From contig CAUPES010000013.1 of NCBI GenBank assembly GCA_963510375.1, positions 1 to 38,434 on the forward strand: a DNA stretch of 38,434 bases, read 5' to 3'. The notes beneath the pieces are model-generated. The model did no database searches. It was not told the origin of the DNA and saw nothing but the letters and a program-made list of their open reading frames with translations. Below, in pieces: positions 8,801 to 16,827 of this stretch. Origin of the DNA: Fastidiosipila sp963510375. Lineage in GTDB: Bacteria; Bacillota; Clostridia; Saccharofermentanales; Fastidiosipilaceae. The stretch's first letter is position 1. Each line of letters begins with the position of its first letter. Position numbers and translations under genes: made by a program.

Positions 8801-8828
8801 ATTCTAGCACTTTATAAGAATTCGTCAA
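8801..8828 (-). promoter_or_regulatory. Promoter of the metK riboswitch transcript
   Basis: TTGACG (8823-8828), a 16-base spacer and TAGAAT (8801-8806) preceded by TG lie just upstream of the P1 stem on the minus strand. The predicted start is about 8793-8795, just before the first aptamer base. Confidence 0.8.
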
Positions 8829-9005
8829 TACCTTTAGCTTTATTTTACCAATCGTCTTATTTTACAGCTCTTGTATTTTTATCAAATGCCTTTTTTTACT
8901 TACCAAATCAACAACGTACTTGTTACATATTCTTACATTTTGTAGGTTTTTTTCACATTTCTAACTACTGCAATCTTTTAAACTTTTTTACACAAGGAGG
9001 ATAGC

Positions 9006-9893
9006 ATGAAAATTAAACTTAGAATCATAGATCAAGATCTTAGCTATGCTGAAAATTTAGCTGTCAAATTACGTGAGCGACTTCAATCAGTTAATATAGT
9101 TGCAATAACTATTCCACTTTTCATAGAAGCTAATGAACTTGAGACAACTATAGATCTATTTACAGAAGATCAATATCCTAGTTATAAACCGGAGAATTGT
9201 TATATTACTATTACATCAGAAAATCCTTTTACACCTGACTCCGCAAAAAACAAACCTACCGAGAATCTCAGTAGATTTTCACCAATTAAGATGTTTGTAA
9301 GCAGTATTGAAGCTAAAATACTTGAAATATATCCTAACTATTTTGAATCAAATCTGATCTCAAGTTTTATAATTGAAGAAAACTCTATGGGCCTATTACA
9401 AAATTTAGCGGTAGAAATATCTAACATGTCCAAGATGAATCACAAGTTCATTCTTAACTTAGGTCCTGACACTTTATTTCCCAAAAATGATGAAACTATG
9501 TCTTTAAGCATTAGCAAGTTATTATTAAAAATCTCATTGCGTAATTTCGACATTAATGCTCTTGGAGAGTATCTGGAAACATCTCCGTTATCTCCTAGCC
9601 TTATGCGTTTCACCTTGACAGAAAATCATGATGATTGGATTCTGGCGTCAGATACTCTCGTCAGAGAAACTATAGAAGCAATTAAATCCTGGCTCGACGA
9701 AAATTATAAAGATAATTGGGAACTATATTTGATCTCAATTAATATGCCACACAGAATCAATCTACTTCTTAGCAGTTTCAGTCAAAAACTAAGAGTCTAC
9801 ATCTCAGATTTTCAAGAAACCGATGACAAGTACATCGCTGAACTGATAGGTAACTTACCTAAAGATTCCAACTATGAAATCAAAAGAAAATAA
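9006..9893 (+). CDS. TadZ/CpaE-like protein without a visible Walker motif, first gene of the Tad locus
   Basis: A 295-aa cytoplasmic protein with no signal or membrane segment. The N-terminus (KLRIIDQDLSYAENLAVKLR) looks like the receiver-like start of CpaE/TadZ localisation proteins: a beta-strand, acidic residues, then a helix. A deviant Walker A loop would be expected after about residue 130, but I see only EISNMSKMNHKFILNLGPD, with no GxxGxGK. I read it as a degenerate TadZ-like placement factor; position and the N-terminal pattern are the only evidence. AAGGAGG sits 5 bases before the ATG. It opens a five-gene plus-strand operon, 21 bp before the TadA ATPase gene. No obvious promoter was found between the divergent metK promoter and this start. 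Confidence 0.6.
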   Translation: MKIKLRIIDQDLSYAENLAVKLRERLQSVNIVAITIPLFIEANELETTIDLFTEDQYPSYKPENCYITITSENPFTPDSAKNKPTENLSRFSPIKMFVSSIEAKILEIYPNYFESNLISSFIIEENSMGLLQNLAVEISNMSKMNHKFILNLGPDTLFPKNDETMSLSISKLLLKISLRNFDINALGEYLETSPLSPSLMRFTLTENHDDWILASDTLVRETIEAIKSWLDENYKDNWELYLISINMPHRINLLLSSFSQKLRVYISDFQETDDKYIAELIGNLPKDSNYEIKRK

Positions 9894-9914
9894 ATATAGT
9901 GAGGTTCTTATTAA

Positions 9915-11156
9915 ATGATTAAATTCTCAAAGATAATTAATTCAAATAACGAAAACTTTAATACCGGCGAAGCTAACTTCAATACAGGCATAATCAGTAA
10001 AGAAAAATCAAATTATATGCTTAACAAGAGTTATAACTACAATACTGTATATCAAGCTATTTCAGCTGCAGTATACTCTGACGCAATTAATTCTCAATAT
10101 TTGGATGATAATAAAATCAATGAATTAATAATTTGGAATATAAATAAATATTCAAAAAAATCTCGAATTGCCATAAATGATATTGAGAAACTACGAAAAG
10201 ACATTTTCAACAAATTACGTCGCTTAGATATCCTTCAACCACTATTAGATGATCCCACCATAACGGAAATTATGGTTAATGGTCCTAATAAGATTTTTTA
10301 TGAAAAGTCAGGCAAATTATTTTCTAGTAAATTATCTTTTAGTAGCATAGAAGAACTTGAGAATATAATTATATCTTTCTTCTCAAAACACAACATACAC
10401 TTATCAATATCTAAGCCAACCGCAAATTTACGTATGCCTGACGGCTCAAGAGCTCATGCTGCTATTCGACCTGTTGCTCCAGAAGGTCCAATTCTTACCA
10501 TCAGAAAATTTACCGGTATAAAGCCAAAGATGTCTGACCTAATTACGGAAGAGTTTTTGAACCAAGAAATAGCAAATTTTCTTGAGGATGCAATCAAAAA
10601 TAAAAAAAGCATTATGATTGGCGGAGGAACTGGTTCTGGAAAAACAACTCTTCTAAATACGCTCTCGAAATTCATTCCTAGCAATGAAAGAGTTGTGACT
10701 ATAGAAGACTCTCCTGAATTACAATTGCAAGATAAAGAAAACTGGGTCAAGCTTATTACTCACGAAGATTATTTAAAGCCTGAAAATAGCATTACTTTAG
10801 ATGACCTAATAAAAGAATCATTACGAATGCGCCCTGATAGAATCGTCATTGGAGAAGTTAGAGGTCCTGACGCTTATTCAATGTTAAAAGCAACCCAGAC
10901 AGGTCACCCAGGAACTATGTGTACTATCCACGCCAACAACTGTGCGGGCATGATTCATAGATTGGCGGATTTAATTCTAGATGCGAGCTCTCTCCCTTAT
11001 GAAAGTATTCTGAAACATATTTATTCAGCTTTTAATTTCTTAATTCACATACAAAGAAATACTGAAGGGAAAAGATTTATTTCAGAAATTTTCGAACTAC
11101 AATTGGATCAAAATGGCAATTTAAAAACCATAGAAATTTTCAGAAAGGATAATTAA
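9915..11156 (+). CDS. tadA: Tad/Flp pilus assembly ATPase, TadA/CpaF family
   Basis: A hexameric secretion ATPase of the type II/IV superfamily that powers Flp pilus assembly at the inner face of the membrane. An N-terminal domain (LLDDPTITEIMVNGPNKIFYE at about 110-130) precedes the RecA-like core: Walker A GGGTGSGKTT at 236-245, VVTIEDSPELQL, Walker B RIVIGEVRG at about 309-317, and the His-box QTGHPGTMCTIHANN. The SRAHAAIRPV segment is typical of CpaF. The 413-aa length is normal. The next gene starts 2 bases after its stop, so translation is likely coupled. Confidence 0.93.
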   Translation: MIKFSKIINSNNENFNTGEANFNTGIISKEKSNYMLNKSYNYNTVYQAISAAVYSDAINSQYLDDNKINELIIWNINKYSKKSRIAINDIEKLRKDIFNKLRRLDILQPLLDDPTITEIMVNGPNKIFYEKSGKLFSSKLSFSSIEELENIIISFFSKHNIHLSISKPTANLRMPDGSRAHAAIRPVAPEGPILTIRKFTGIKPKMSDLITEEFLNQEIANFLEDAIKNKKSIMIGGGTGSGKTTLLNTLSKFIPSNERVVTIEDSPELQLQDKENWVKLITHEDYLKPENSITLDDLIKESLRMRPDRIVIGEVRGPDAYSMLKATQTGHPGTMCTIHANNCAGMIHRLADLILDASSLPYESILKHIYSAFNFLIHIQRNTEGKRFISEIFELQLDQNGNLKTIEIFRKDN

Positions 11157-11158
11157 TA

Positions 11159-12748
11159 TTGAAACACAAGTATATTTTCAAATCTAAACAAAAAGTACGT
11201 CACAAAAACAAGAATCATTTCATAAATAACTTAAAGCTATTATGTATTAACTTTCTAGTTTTCTTACCTTGCTTTCTTATATTTTCCTTTATTACAAAAA
11301 TATTTTTCCCAAATAAAAGCATTGCATTATTTCTTGCTTTAATCAGTGCTCTTTGTTTTTATAGGTTGTTTTTTAGGTTATCCCAGTACTTTCAAAATCA
11401 AATTGCCATAAATAACTATATTCTCTTTTTACAAGCACTTAGTAATCATCTAAATTTAAATAGAAGTTTAAGCCTATCAATATCTTTAGCGTGCAATGAT
11501 TTGATGAAATTAAGTCAAGACAAGAAACTGCGTAATAAACTCTATAAAGTACAATTAAGTTTAAAACTTTCCTCATCATTTACCGAAATAATAGGTTTAT
11601 TAAAAGATGCTTTTCCTTGCACTCCTGCTAAAACCAGTTTAAGTCTTATGGCAGTGCCTCAAGTCATGGGGGATAATCTTTATATTTTTACCAAAAATAC
11701 TTTAATATCATTGCAAAATGATGAAAAATTCAAGAAAGACGTTAATGCAGAACAAATTAAGAATTTCATCGAAACTATAACAGTTTCATCAATGCCTATA
11801 GTTATTCTTTTGTTCTTAAGGATAACGGCCAGAGATTTTATAAATTTAGCTTATATTAGTATTTTGGGGCAAATTATATTGGGTGCATCGTATTTATTAT
11901 TTTTCTTAGGATTGATGTTTATTTTTCTAGTTTACATACCTAGCACTAAAGGCTATATCAAACAGCATTCAAAAATATTTGCAAAGAAAAATAAATTAAT
12001 TCCTCAAAAATTACAAACATTCTTACACAATAACGGATTAAGAACACTCACAAAAACGACCTTACCTTTTCAATTAAAGAGAATTATTAAATTCTCGTAT
12101 TTACTTGAAAGGCAGGAGAATTTAAATCGTGAAGATTTATTTTCAGGTCTCATTATTGCAAGAATTAAATATTTACTATTGGGGTTAATCATAACAGTAT
12201 CCGGATTGATTCTCAATTTGCCTATAATATTAATTTTAATATTATTCATAGCCATCATTTTATATCCCGATTTTAAGTTAATAGATAGAAGTAATTATTA
12301 TGTAAGCAAAATTAAACTTGATATGCAAACTTTTATCACTGCACTTTTATCTGCATTAAGTGTAGGTTACACAATTGAATCTGCTTTAATATTTTGTGAA
12401 AAATATGGCAATCTAAATGAAATTTTGACAAAAGAGCTTTCAGTAATTAACAATAAAATTATTAATTCAAGCACCTCAGAGCAAGCATTATTAGAATTTA
12501 CTACCATCTTAAACGATCAGGAAATAGAAAATTTTTTCTACCTTATACAAAATCACACTCAAACAAATAATAATAATTCTATAACTCAGTTAAAGCTTCA
12601 GTTTGAAAAAATCAAAGAAAATCTAGTTAATGAAAGGAAAAAACTCGTGGCAATAAAAAGCAATAATTACTTACTCCCTTTGATGCTTAATTTAATTAGT
12701 ATTTTCTTAATTTGTTTAGCTCCCGTTTTACCAAGTCTACAAATCTAA
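11159..12748 (+). CDS. Fused TadB-TadC pilus inner-membrane platform protein
   Basis: A 529-aa polytopic membrane protein. The first half has TM segments near 27-75, then a cytoplasmic segment with LSNHLNLNRSLSLSISLACND (the T2SF-domain 'G.s...al' pattern) and two TM helices near 205-265. The second half repeats the plan, with TM helices near 335-365, then LSALSVGYTIESALIFCEKY and a C-terminal TM. Two T2SF-like units in one chain suggest that the two platform proteins usually encoded separately (tadB, tadC) are joined. The start is TTG at 11159-11161, preceded by AAAGGAT; no ATG with a better site is near. It lies 2 bp after tadA. Very Lys/Asn/Ile-rich, so similarity to named families is diffuse. 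Confidence 0.75.
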   Translation: MKHKYIFKSKQKVRHKNKNHFINNLKLLCINFLVFLPCFLIFSFITKIFFPNKSIALFLALISALCFYRLFFRLSQYFQNQIAINNYILFLQALSNHLNLNRSLSLSISLACNDLMKLSQDKKLRNKLYKVQLSLKLSSSFTEIIGLLKDAFPCTPAKTSLSLMAVPQVMGDNLYIFTKNTLISLQNDEKFKKDVNAEQIKNFIETITVSSMPIVILLFLRITARDFINLAYISILGQIILGASYLLFFLGLMFIFLVYIPSTKGYIKQHSKIFAKKNKLIPQKLQTFLHNNGLRTLTKTTLPFQLKRIIKFSYLLERQENLNREDLFSGLIIARIKYLLLGLIITVSGLILNLPIILILILFIAIILYPDFKLIDRSNYYVSKIKLDMQTFITALLSALSVGYTIESALIFCEKYGNLNEILTKELSVINNKIINSSTSEQALLEFTTILNDQEIENFFYLIQNHTQTNNNNSITQLKLQFEKIKENLVNERKKLVAIKSNNYLLPLMLNLISIFLICLAPVLPSLQI

Positions 12749-12827
12749 CCTTTTGTTATCTATTGTCAATTTCACATTCAATTTTTTGAGATATTCTGGA
12801 AGTACAAAAATATAGGAGGACATTACT

Positions 12828-13019
12828 ATGATTAGTAAATACAAATACTATTCTAATTTATTTAGAAGTGAAAAAGGGTCAGTAGTTTTAGAGGTGGTAA
12901 TTGTCATTGCTATTATTTTAGCATTAGCATTGATATTCAATGAGCAAATTACTAGTTTTGCCACCGGATTATTTAATAGAATTTTTGACATATCAAAATT
13001 AGATAATGTCTTACCCTAA
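12828..13019 (+). CDS. flp: Flp1-type type IVb pilin
   Basis: A 63-aa prepilin, the major subunit candidate of the Tad pilus. It has a basic leader ending SEKG, a prepilin-type cleavage point G17/S18, Glu at mature position +5 (SVVLE), and then a long hydrophobic helix (VVIVIAIILALALIF), matching short clostridial Flp1 pilins. AGGAGG lies 7 bases before the ATG, the strongest ribosome site in this operon, as expected for an abundant structural subunit. A 79-bp gap separates it from the platform gene, so it may have its own promoter, though none is convincing. No prepilin peptidase (TadV) is in the window, so processing must rely on a gene elsewhere. Confidence 0.85.
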   Translation: MISKYKYYSNLFRSEKGSVVLEVVIVIAIILALALIFNEQITSFATGLFNRIFDISKLDNVLP

Positions 13020-13039
13020 TAGTTGAAAGGCTTAAGCTA

Positions 13040-14308
13040 GTGAAAAATAATCTTTACACATTAAGCATGAATCAAGGTAAGCTTGTATATACGCCAGAAC
13101 ATAAGCACTCTTTACAAACTTATGAAATAGATTGGCTTAACTCCTGGCGTAATACTTACTTCCTCAAATGGGAGAAATATTCCTTAGGCAATAACGTTAG
13201 TCTTTACACTGATATAGAATCACTAACACCTTTTGAAAATTTTCTTGCTACTGCGAGCACAAAAGATTTATACTTTTGTATTTATTACATTTGCGAAATG
13301 TTTAAAATCATTGAAAATACAATACTTGACCAAGATAAAATACTATTTGATACAAGATATATGTTTGTTCAAGAATATAAATACCAAAAAGTTATTGATA
13401 AAAATCAGGAAAATAACAATAAATTTTCAATAGCACTTATATATATTCCCGACAAAAATTATCGTATACAAAATTCGAGTAGCGGACTTAAAAATATTCT
13501 TAGCACGCTTACTAATTTAATAATTAAAAAAGATTCCAGAAAAAGATCAAAGGAAGTTCAACAAAAATTACTGTTATCAATAGAAGATAATAATATAGAA
13601 AATATACTGTCTATAAGCCAGCTTGAATTTCAAAGCAACAAAAGTATTAAGTTAAGCAAATCAATTGATATCTTTAACCTAGGTCAAGCTCTAGAGAAAG
13701 TAGATTTACCTAAAATAATTTTAATAATAACAATAGGCTTAATTAGTAGTATCTTTATCATAGATAAACAATTTGGATATATCAGAAGATCGACTTTGAT
13801 TATAATACTTGGATTCATTATTATGAATCTAATCTTAGAACTTGTACTTTTATTTTCTCCTGAGTCTCCATTTAAAATCATTGACTACTCAAACCTAAAA
13901 CTAAAACACAGAAAACAAAAACTTATTCTAGAAAATCAAGACGATAACATTAACACTACAAATAATATAACTTCAAGTCTTCATCCTCTCTCGCAACATA
14001 GAATTGGACAATTAAATTTAATAGATGGAGCTACTAACATTTCAGGTAAAAAAGCTTGGATCATTGCTGGAACTGAATTCTTACTAGGTACAAATGCAAG
14101 GTCTGACTTATATCTTCCAATATTATCTTCTGAACCTATTGTCATGAGAATTATACAAAGATCTGGAACTTTCTTTTTAGAATCTTTGAGTAAGGATATT
14201 CTTGTAAAAATAGAAAACAGGCAAATCAATAGATATCAGGAATACGAAATATCTAATTATGTTCAATTTAGTATTGATAGATTTCAATTCAGTTTAGAAA
14301 TTAAATAA
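13040..14308 (+). CDS. FHA-domain membrane protein of the Tad locus
   Basis: This 422-aa protein has an N-terminal domain of about 200 residues resembling the DUF6382 region found before FHA domains in clostridial Tad loci. Two membrane helices (about 227-243 and 250-270) follow, then an Asn-rich linker and a C-terminal FHA-like domain (about 335-420: AWIIAGTEFLLGTNARSDLY, PIVMRIIQRSGTFFLESLSK). FHA domains bind phosphothreonine, so it may couple pilus assembly to Ser/Thr kinase signalling. The conserved FHA 'GR' appears here as LLGTNARSDLYL, and 'S..H' is replaced by SSEPIVMRI, so phosphopeptide binding may be weakened. The start is GTG (13040-13042) with AAAGG 9 bases upstream. It is the last gene before a terminator. 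Confidence 0.7.
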   Translation: MKNNLYTLSMNQGKLVYTPEHKHSLQTYEIDWLNSWRNTYFLKWEKYSLGNNVSLYTDIESLTPFENFLATASTKDLYFCIYYICEMFKIIENTILDQDKILFDTRYMFVQEYKYQKVIDKNQENNNKFSIALIYIPDKNYRIQNSSSGLKNILSTLTNLIIKKDSRKRSKEVQQKLLLSIEDNNIENILSISQLEFQSNKSIKLSKSIDIFNLGQALEKVDLPKIILIITIGLISSIFIIDKQFGYIRRSTLIIILGFIIMNLILELVLLFSPESPFKIIDYSNLKLKHRKQKLILENQDDNINTTNNITSSLHPLSQHRIGQLNLIDGATNISGKKAWIIAGTEFLLGTNARSDLYLPILSSEPIVMRIIQRSGTFFLESLSKDILVKIENRQINRYQEYEISNYVQFSIDRFQFSLEIK

Positions 14309-14367
14309 GCTAGAGATCGATCAATTAGCAATAGTCCAATTGAAATGTTCTCTAGCTTATACCTTTT
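14307..14367 (+). terminator. Terminator of the Tad operon
   Basis: A 10-bp perfect inverted repeat, AAGCTAGAGA (14307-14316) and TCTCTAGCTT (14349-14358), is followed by a T-rich tract. It overlaps the FHA gene stop codon and has a 32-base loop. It lies between convergent genes and may also limit read-through from upp. Confidence 0.7.
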
Positions 14368-14387
14368 TATTCTAAAACTTAGCTAAA

Positions 14388-15026
14388 TTATTTTGTACCG
14401 AACAATCTGTCTCCAGCATCTCCTAGACCTGGGTAAATGTAGAAATGTTCATTTAAACCTTCATCCTTAGCTGCACAATAAATATTTACATCTGGATGTT
14501 GTCTATGCAATTCTTCAATTCCTTCTGGAGCAGCAATTATGCAACAGAATTTAATATCTGTAATCCCTCTTTCTTTTAAGAAAGTTACTGCCGCAGCGGC
14601 ACTACCACCTGTAGCTAGCATAGGATCTAATAAGATAACTGTTCTTGAAGCACTATCTTCTGGTAACTTACAATAATATTCAACAGGCTCTACAGTTTCA
14701 GGATCTCTATATAGACCTATATGACCTACTTTTGCTGATGGAATAATACTTAACATACCATCAACCATTCCTAAACCTGCTCGAAGTATAGGAACTAATG
14801 CTAACTTTTTACCACTAACTTCCTTGAATACGCCTTTTTGAATTGGTGTCTCTACCTCTACATCTGATAAAGGTAAATCTCTTGTAACTTCATATGCCAT
14901 TAGCAATGAAACTTCATTAGCCAATTCTCTGAATTCTTTTGTGGATGTGTTCACATCTCTCATCCTTGTTACTTTATGTTGAATCAACGGATGGTCAAAT
15001 ACAAACACTTTACCTTGTTCTGCCAT
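14388..15026 (-). CDS. upp: Uracil phosphoribosyltransferase
   Basis: It salvages uracil to UMP with PRPP. Motifs are FDHPLIQHKVTRMRD, LVPILRAGLGMVDGM, the PRPP loop VILLDPMLATGGSAAAA, and the uracil-site C-terminus YIYPGLGDAGDRLFGTK. I place the start at the ATG at 15024-15026 (212 aa), because GGGAGGGG stands exactly 5 bases before it. An in-frame TTG five codons upstream lies inside that ribosome binding site and is therefore not the start. It converges with the Tad operon across a shared terminator region and follows the nucleotidyltransferase gene by 61 bp. Confidence 0.95.
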   Translation of the reverse strand: MAEQGKVFVFDHPLIQHKVTRMRDVNTSTKEFRELANEVSLLMAYEVTRDLPLSDVEVETPIQKGVFKEVSGKKLALVPILRAGLGMVDGMLSIIPSAKVGHIGLYRDPETVEPVEYYCKLPEDSASRTVILLDPMLATGGSAAAAVTFLKERGITDIKFCCIIAAPEGIEELHRQHPDVNIYCAAKDEGLNEHFYIYPGLGDAGDRLFGTK

Positions 15027-15087
15027 AATTTCCCCTCCCAAATTTTGCTTATACTATTTTAGACTTATCACCACTATGAATCAAGTT

Positions 15088-15837
15088 TTAAATTAGATTA
15101 TTTCTCACATACTCATCAACTTCTGCGTATGATTTATGAGTTCCTATATCGAAACATTCTCCCTCAAATTCATAAACTCTTACCGGTTTTTTCTTATAAA
15201 GCCATGCTGGGAAGTTTCCTGGTGAATCTGGATTGTTACCTTCATCCAAATATTCTTTAATCATTGGGATAGTTTCTTTTTTGTAGAAATATGTTGCAAA
15301 TACAGCAATGTCGGAACGTGGATGCTCTGGTTTTTCTTCTAAATTTGTAACAATTTTATTCTCATCAACCTCAACAACTGCAAAACGTCTTAGCTCTTCA
15401 ATATCATCATTTCGTTGAGCTAAAACTGTATCCGTGTCATGCTCTTTGTAGTAGTTATATGCATCCATCAAATCATAGGTAAAAATATTATCACCTGCTA
15501 CTATTAACATTTCTTCATCAATGTTTAGTTGGTCAATAACAAATTGTATATCTCCAATAGCACCAAGTTTATCATCATCACTAACAGTATTATCATCTAC
15601 TACAGTGAATTTAACATCGTAATCCTTTTCTGTTTCGATTTTCCATTCTTCAAAATGTTTAGCAAATTTATGATTACTTACAATAATAATTTCATTAATA
15701 GCAGGGATTGTAACTATATCATCAATTATATAATTAATAATTGGTCTATCTGCAATTGGCAATAGAGCCTTAGGTCTATCTTTTGTTAAAGGAAATAACC
15801 TAGTTGCATATCCTGCCGCTAAAATTAATGCTTTCAT
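15088..15837 (-). CDS. Sugar-phosphate nucleotidyltransferase (GT-A fold)
   Basis: This 249-aa enzyme transfers a nucleotidyl group to a sugar or alcohol phosphate. The N-terminus MKALILAAGYATRLFPLTKD, with the following RPKALLPIADRP, is the nucleotide-binding signature of the RmlA/GlmU/GalU class. AGDNIFTYDL holds the metal-binding Asp, and EEKPEHP with a WLYKKKPVRVYEF segment completes the core. There is no C-terminal left-handed beta-helix, so it is not a GlmU-type bifunctional enzyme. The start is the ATG at 15835-15837 with GGGAGGTG 3-4 bases upstream; a longer frame beginning 12 codons earlier runs through this site and is rejected. A TATAAT-type -10 (15872-15877) precedes it. Sugar and nucleotide specificity cannot be told from sequence. 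Confidence 0.87.
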   Translation of the reverse strand: MKALILAAGYATRLFPLTKDRPKALLPIADRPIINYIIDDIVTIPAINEIIIVSNHKFAKHFEEWKIETEKDYDVKFTVVDDNTVSDDDKLGAIGDIQFVIDQLNIDEEMLIVAGDNIFTYDLMDAYNYYKEHDTDTVLAQRNDDIEELRRFAVVEVDENKIVTNLEEKPEHPRSDIAVFATYFYKKETIPMIKEYLDEGNNPDSPGNFPAWLYKKKPVRVYEFEGECFDIGTHKSYAEVDEYVRNNLI

Positions 15838-16250
15838 AAGCACCTCCCTTTTAAGCTTAATTTTCTTTATCATTATAGGCTACTTCAATTTCAATTTGGC
15901 TTAAGTATTAAATAAAGTTCGATGTTTATTGGGTAAAATTTCATCTTTGTACAATTCACACAATAGAGCGGTTAATTTTTTATGTATATTGTCGAAATAC
16001 TAAATATAAGTGTTTTCATTGTATTTATGCATTAGACGTATGGCAATAACTGTAATATTATTAAGTTATCAAGTTTAGATCGCATATAAAAAGATCTAAA
16101 ATTACTTATTTGAATTTGCAAATTTAAGAAAACGTAGTAGAGACATAGAATTCTAATTTTTAATTTTCAATAAGGCATAATGAATTTAAATTCATTTTCA
16201 AGAGTGGACATTAAGTTTTCATCTTAAATGTTCACAGAAAGGACAATTTC
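15838..16250. promoter_or_regulatory. Divergent intergenic region with palindromes before the XRE gene
   Basis: This AT-rich region separates divergent genes. It holds a TATAAT for the minus-strand gene (15872-15877) and three symmetric elements towards the XRE gene: TTTAGATC/GATCTAAA (16074-16081 and 16093-16100), a perfect 18-bp palindrome AATGAATTTAAATTCATT (16179-16196), and a hairpin GTGGACATTAAG/CTTAAATGTTCAC (16204-16235) ending just before the ribosome site AGAAAGGA. The palindromes could be operators for the regulator, and the hairpin could affect its translation; both are inference. Confidence 0.5.
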
Positions 16251-16601
16251 ATGAATAACTTACCAAAAATAATATTTGGAGAACTAGTACGTAAATATAG
16301 ATTGCGTAATAATAAATCTCAAGCTGATCTGTCTTTTAATGCTGAGATGAATCCTAGTTACTTATCTACAGTTGAGTGTGGAAATAGCATTGTCACAATA
16401 ACTAAATTTATTGATATTTGCAGAGCATTAGGAATGAGCCCAGCAATCTTCTTAGAAGAGTATATCTATGAACTAAATAAAGTACTTGATAAAGATCATA
16501 AGATTAAACAACTAAACGATATAAAAAAAGTTGAAGAAAATCTCAATGAAGAAGATCTAAAAAAAGAAGATATTAACGAAGAAAAGAAGGAAGAGAAATA
16601 A
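16251..16601 (+). CDS. XRE-family HTH transcriptional regulator with charged tail
   Basis: A 116-aa protein. Residues 8-70 form a Cro/CI-type helix-turn-helix (FGELVRKYRLRNNKSQADLS, NPSYLSTVECGNSIVTITKF, ICRALGMSPAIF), so it binds DNA as a repressor or activator. The last 40 residues are almost wholly Lys/Glu/Asp/Asn and predicted to be helical or disordered, which is unusual for such a small regulator and could be a dimerisation or regulatory tail. AGAAAGGA lies about 7 bases before the ATG. It stands alone between divergent and downstream transcription units, and upstream palindromes suggest autoregulation. The target genes are unknown. Confidence 0.85.
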   Translation: MNNLPKIIFGELVRKYRLRNNKSQADLSFNAEMNPSYLSTVECGNSIVTITKFIDICRALGMSPAIFLEEYIYELNKVLDKDHKIKQLNDIKKVEENLNEEDLKKEDINEEKKEEK

Positions 16602-16739
16602 AACTATAAATTATATTAGAATATTGACTAACGGTTTCAGATGAAGATTATCATTCTATATCATCTCAACTCCTCACTAAAATCACAAATATTTTTTCGA
16701 ATTATCTCTTCAATGTTGATTTCGGTGTTTAGTCGAGAT

Positions 16740-16774
16740 AAGGCACCTGCTAAGCAGGTGCCTTCTTTGTTTTC
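16740..16774 (+). terminator. Strong intrinsic terminator before mutM
   Basis: An 11-bp GC-rich stem, AAGGCACCTGC/GCAGGTGCCTT with a TAA loop, is followed by TCTTTGTTTT. It is 140 bases after the XRE stop. Since that gap also holds a TTGACT promoter-like element (16624-16629) and a TTATCTC/GAGATAA pairing (16702-16708 and 16735-16741), the terminator may end a small RNA as well as the XRE transcript. Confidence 0.9.
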
Positions 16775-16827
16775 AATTCAAAATAAAAATTAACACAATT
16801 TTATTATTAATAAAGTAAAATAATTAT

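Noticed and set aside
8747..9004. 85-aa plus-strand open frame
   Set aside because: It lies opposite the SAM-I riboswitch and metK promoter and has no protein-family features or ribosome site.
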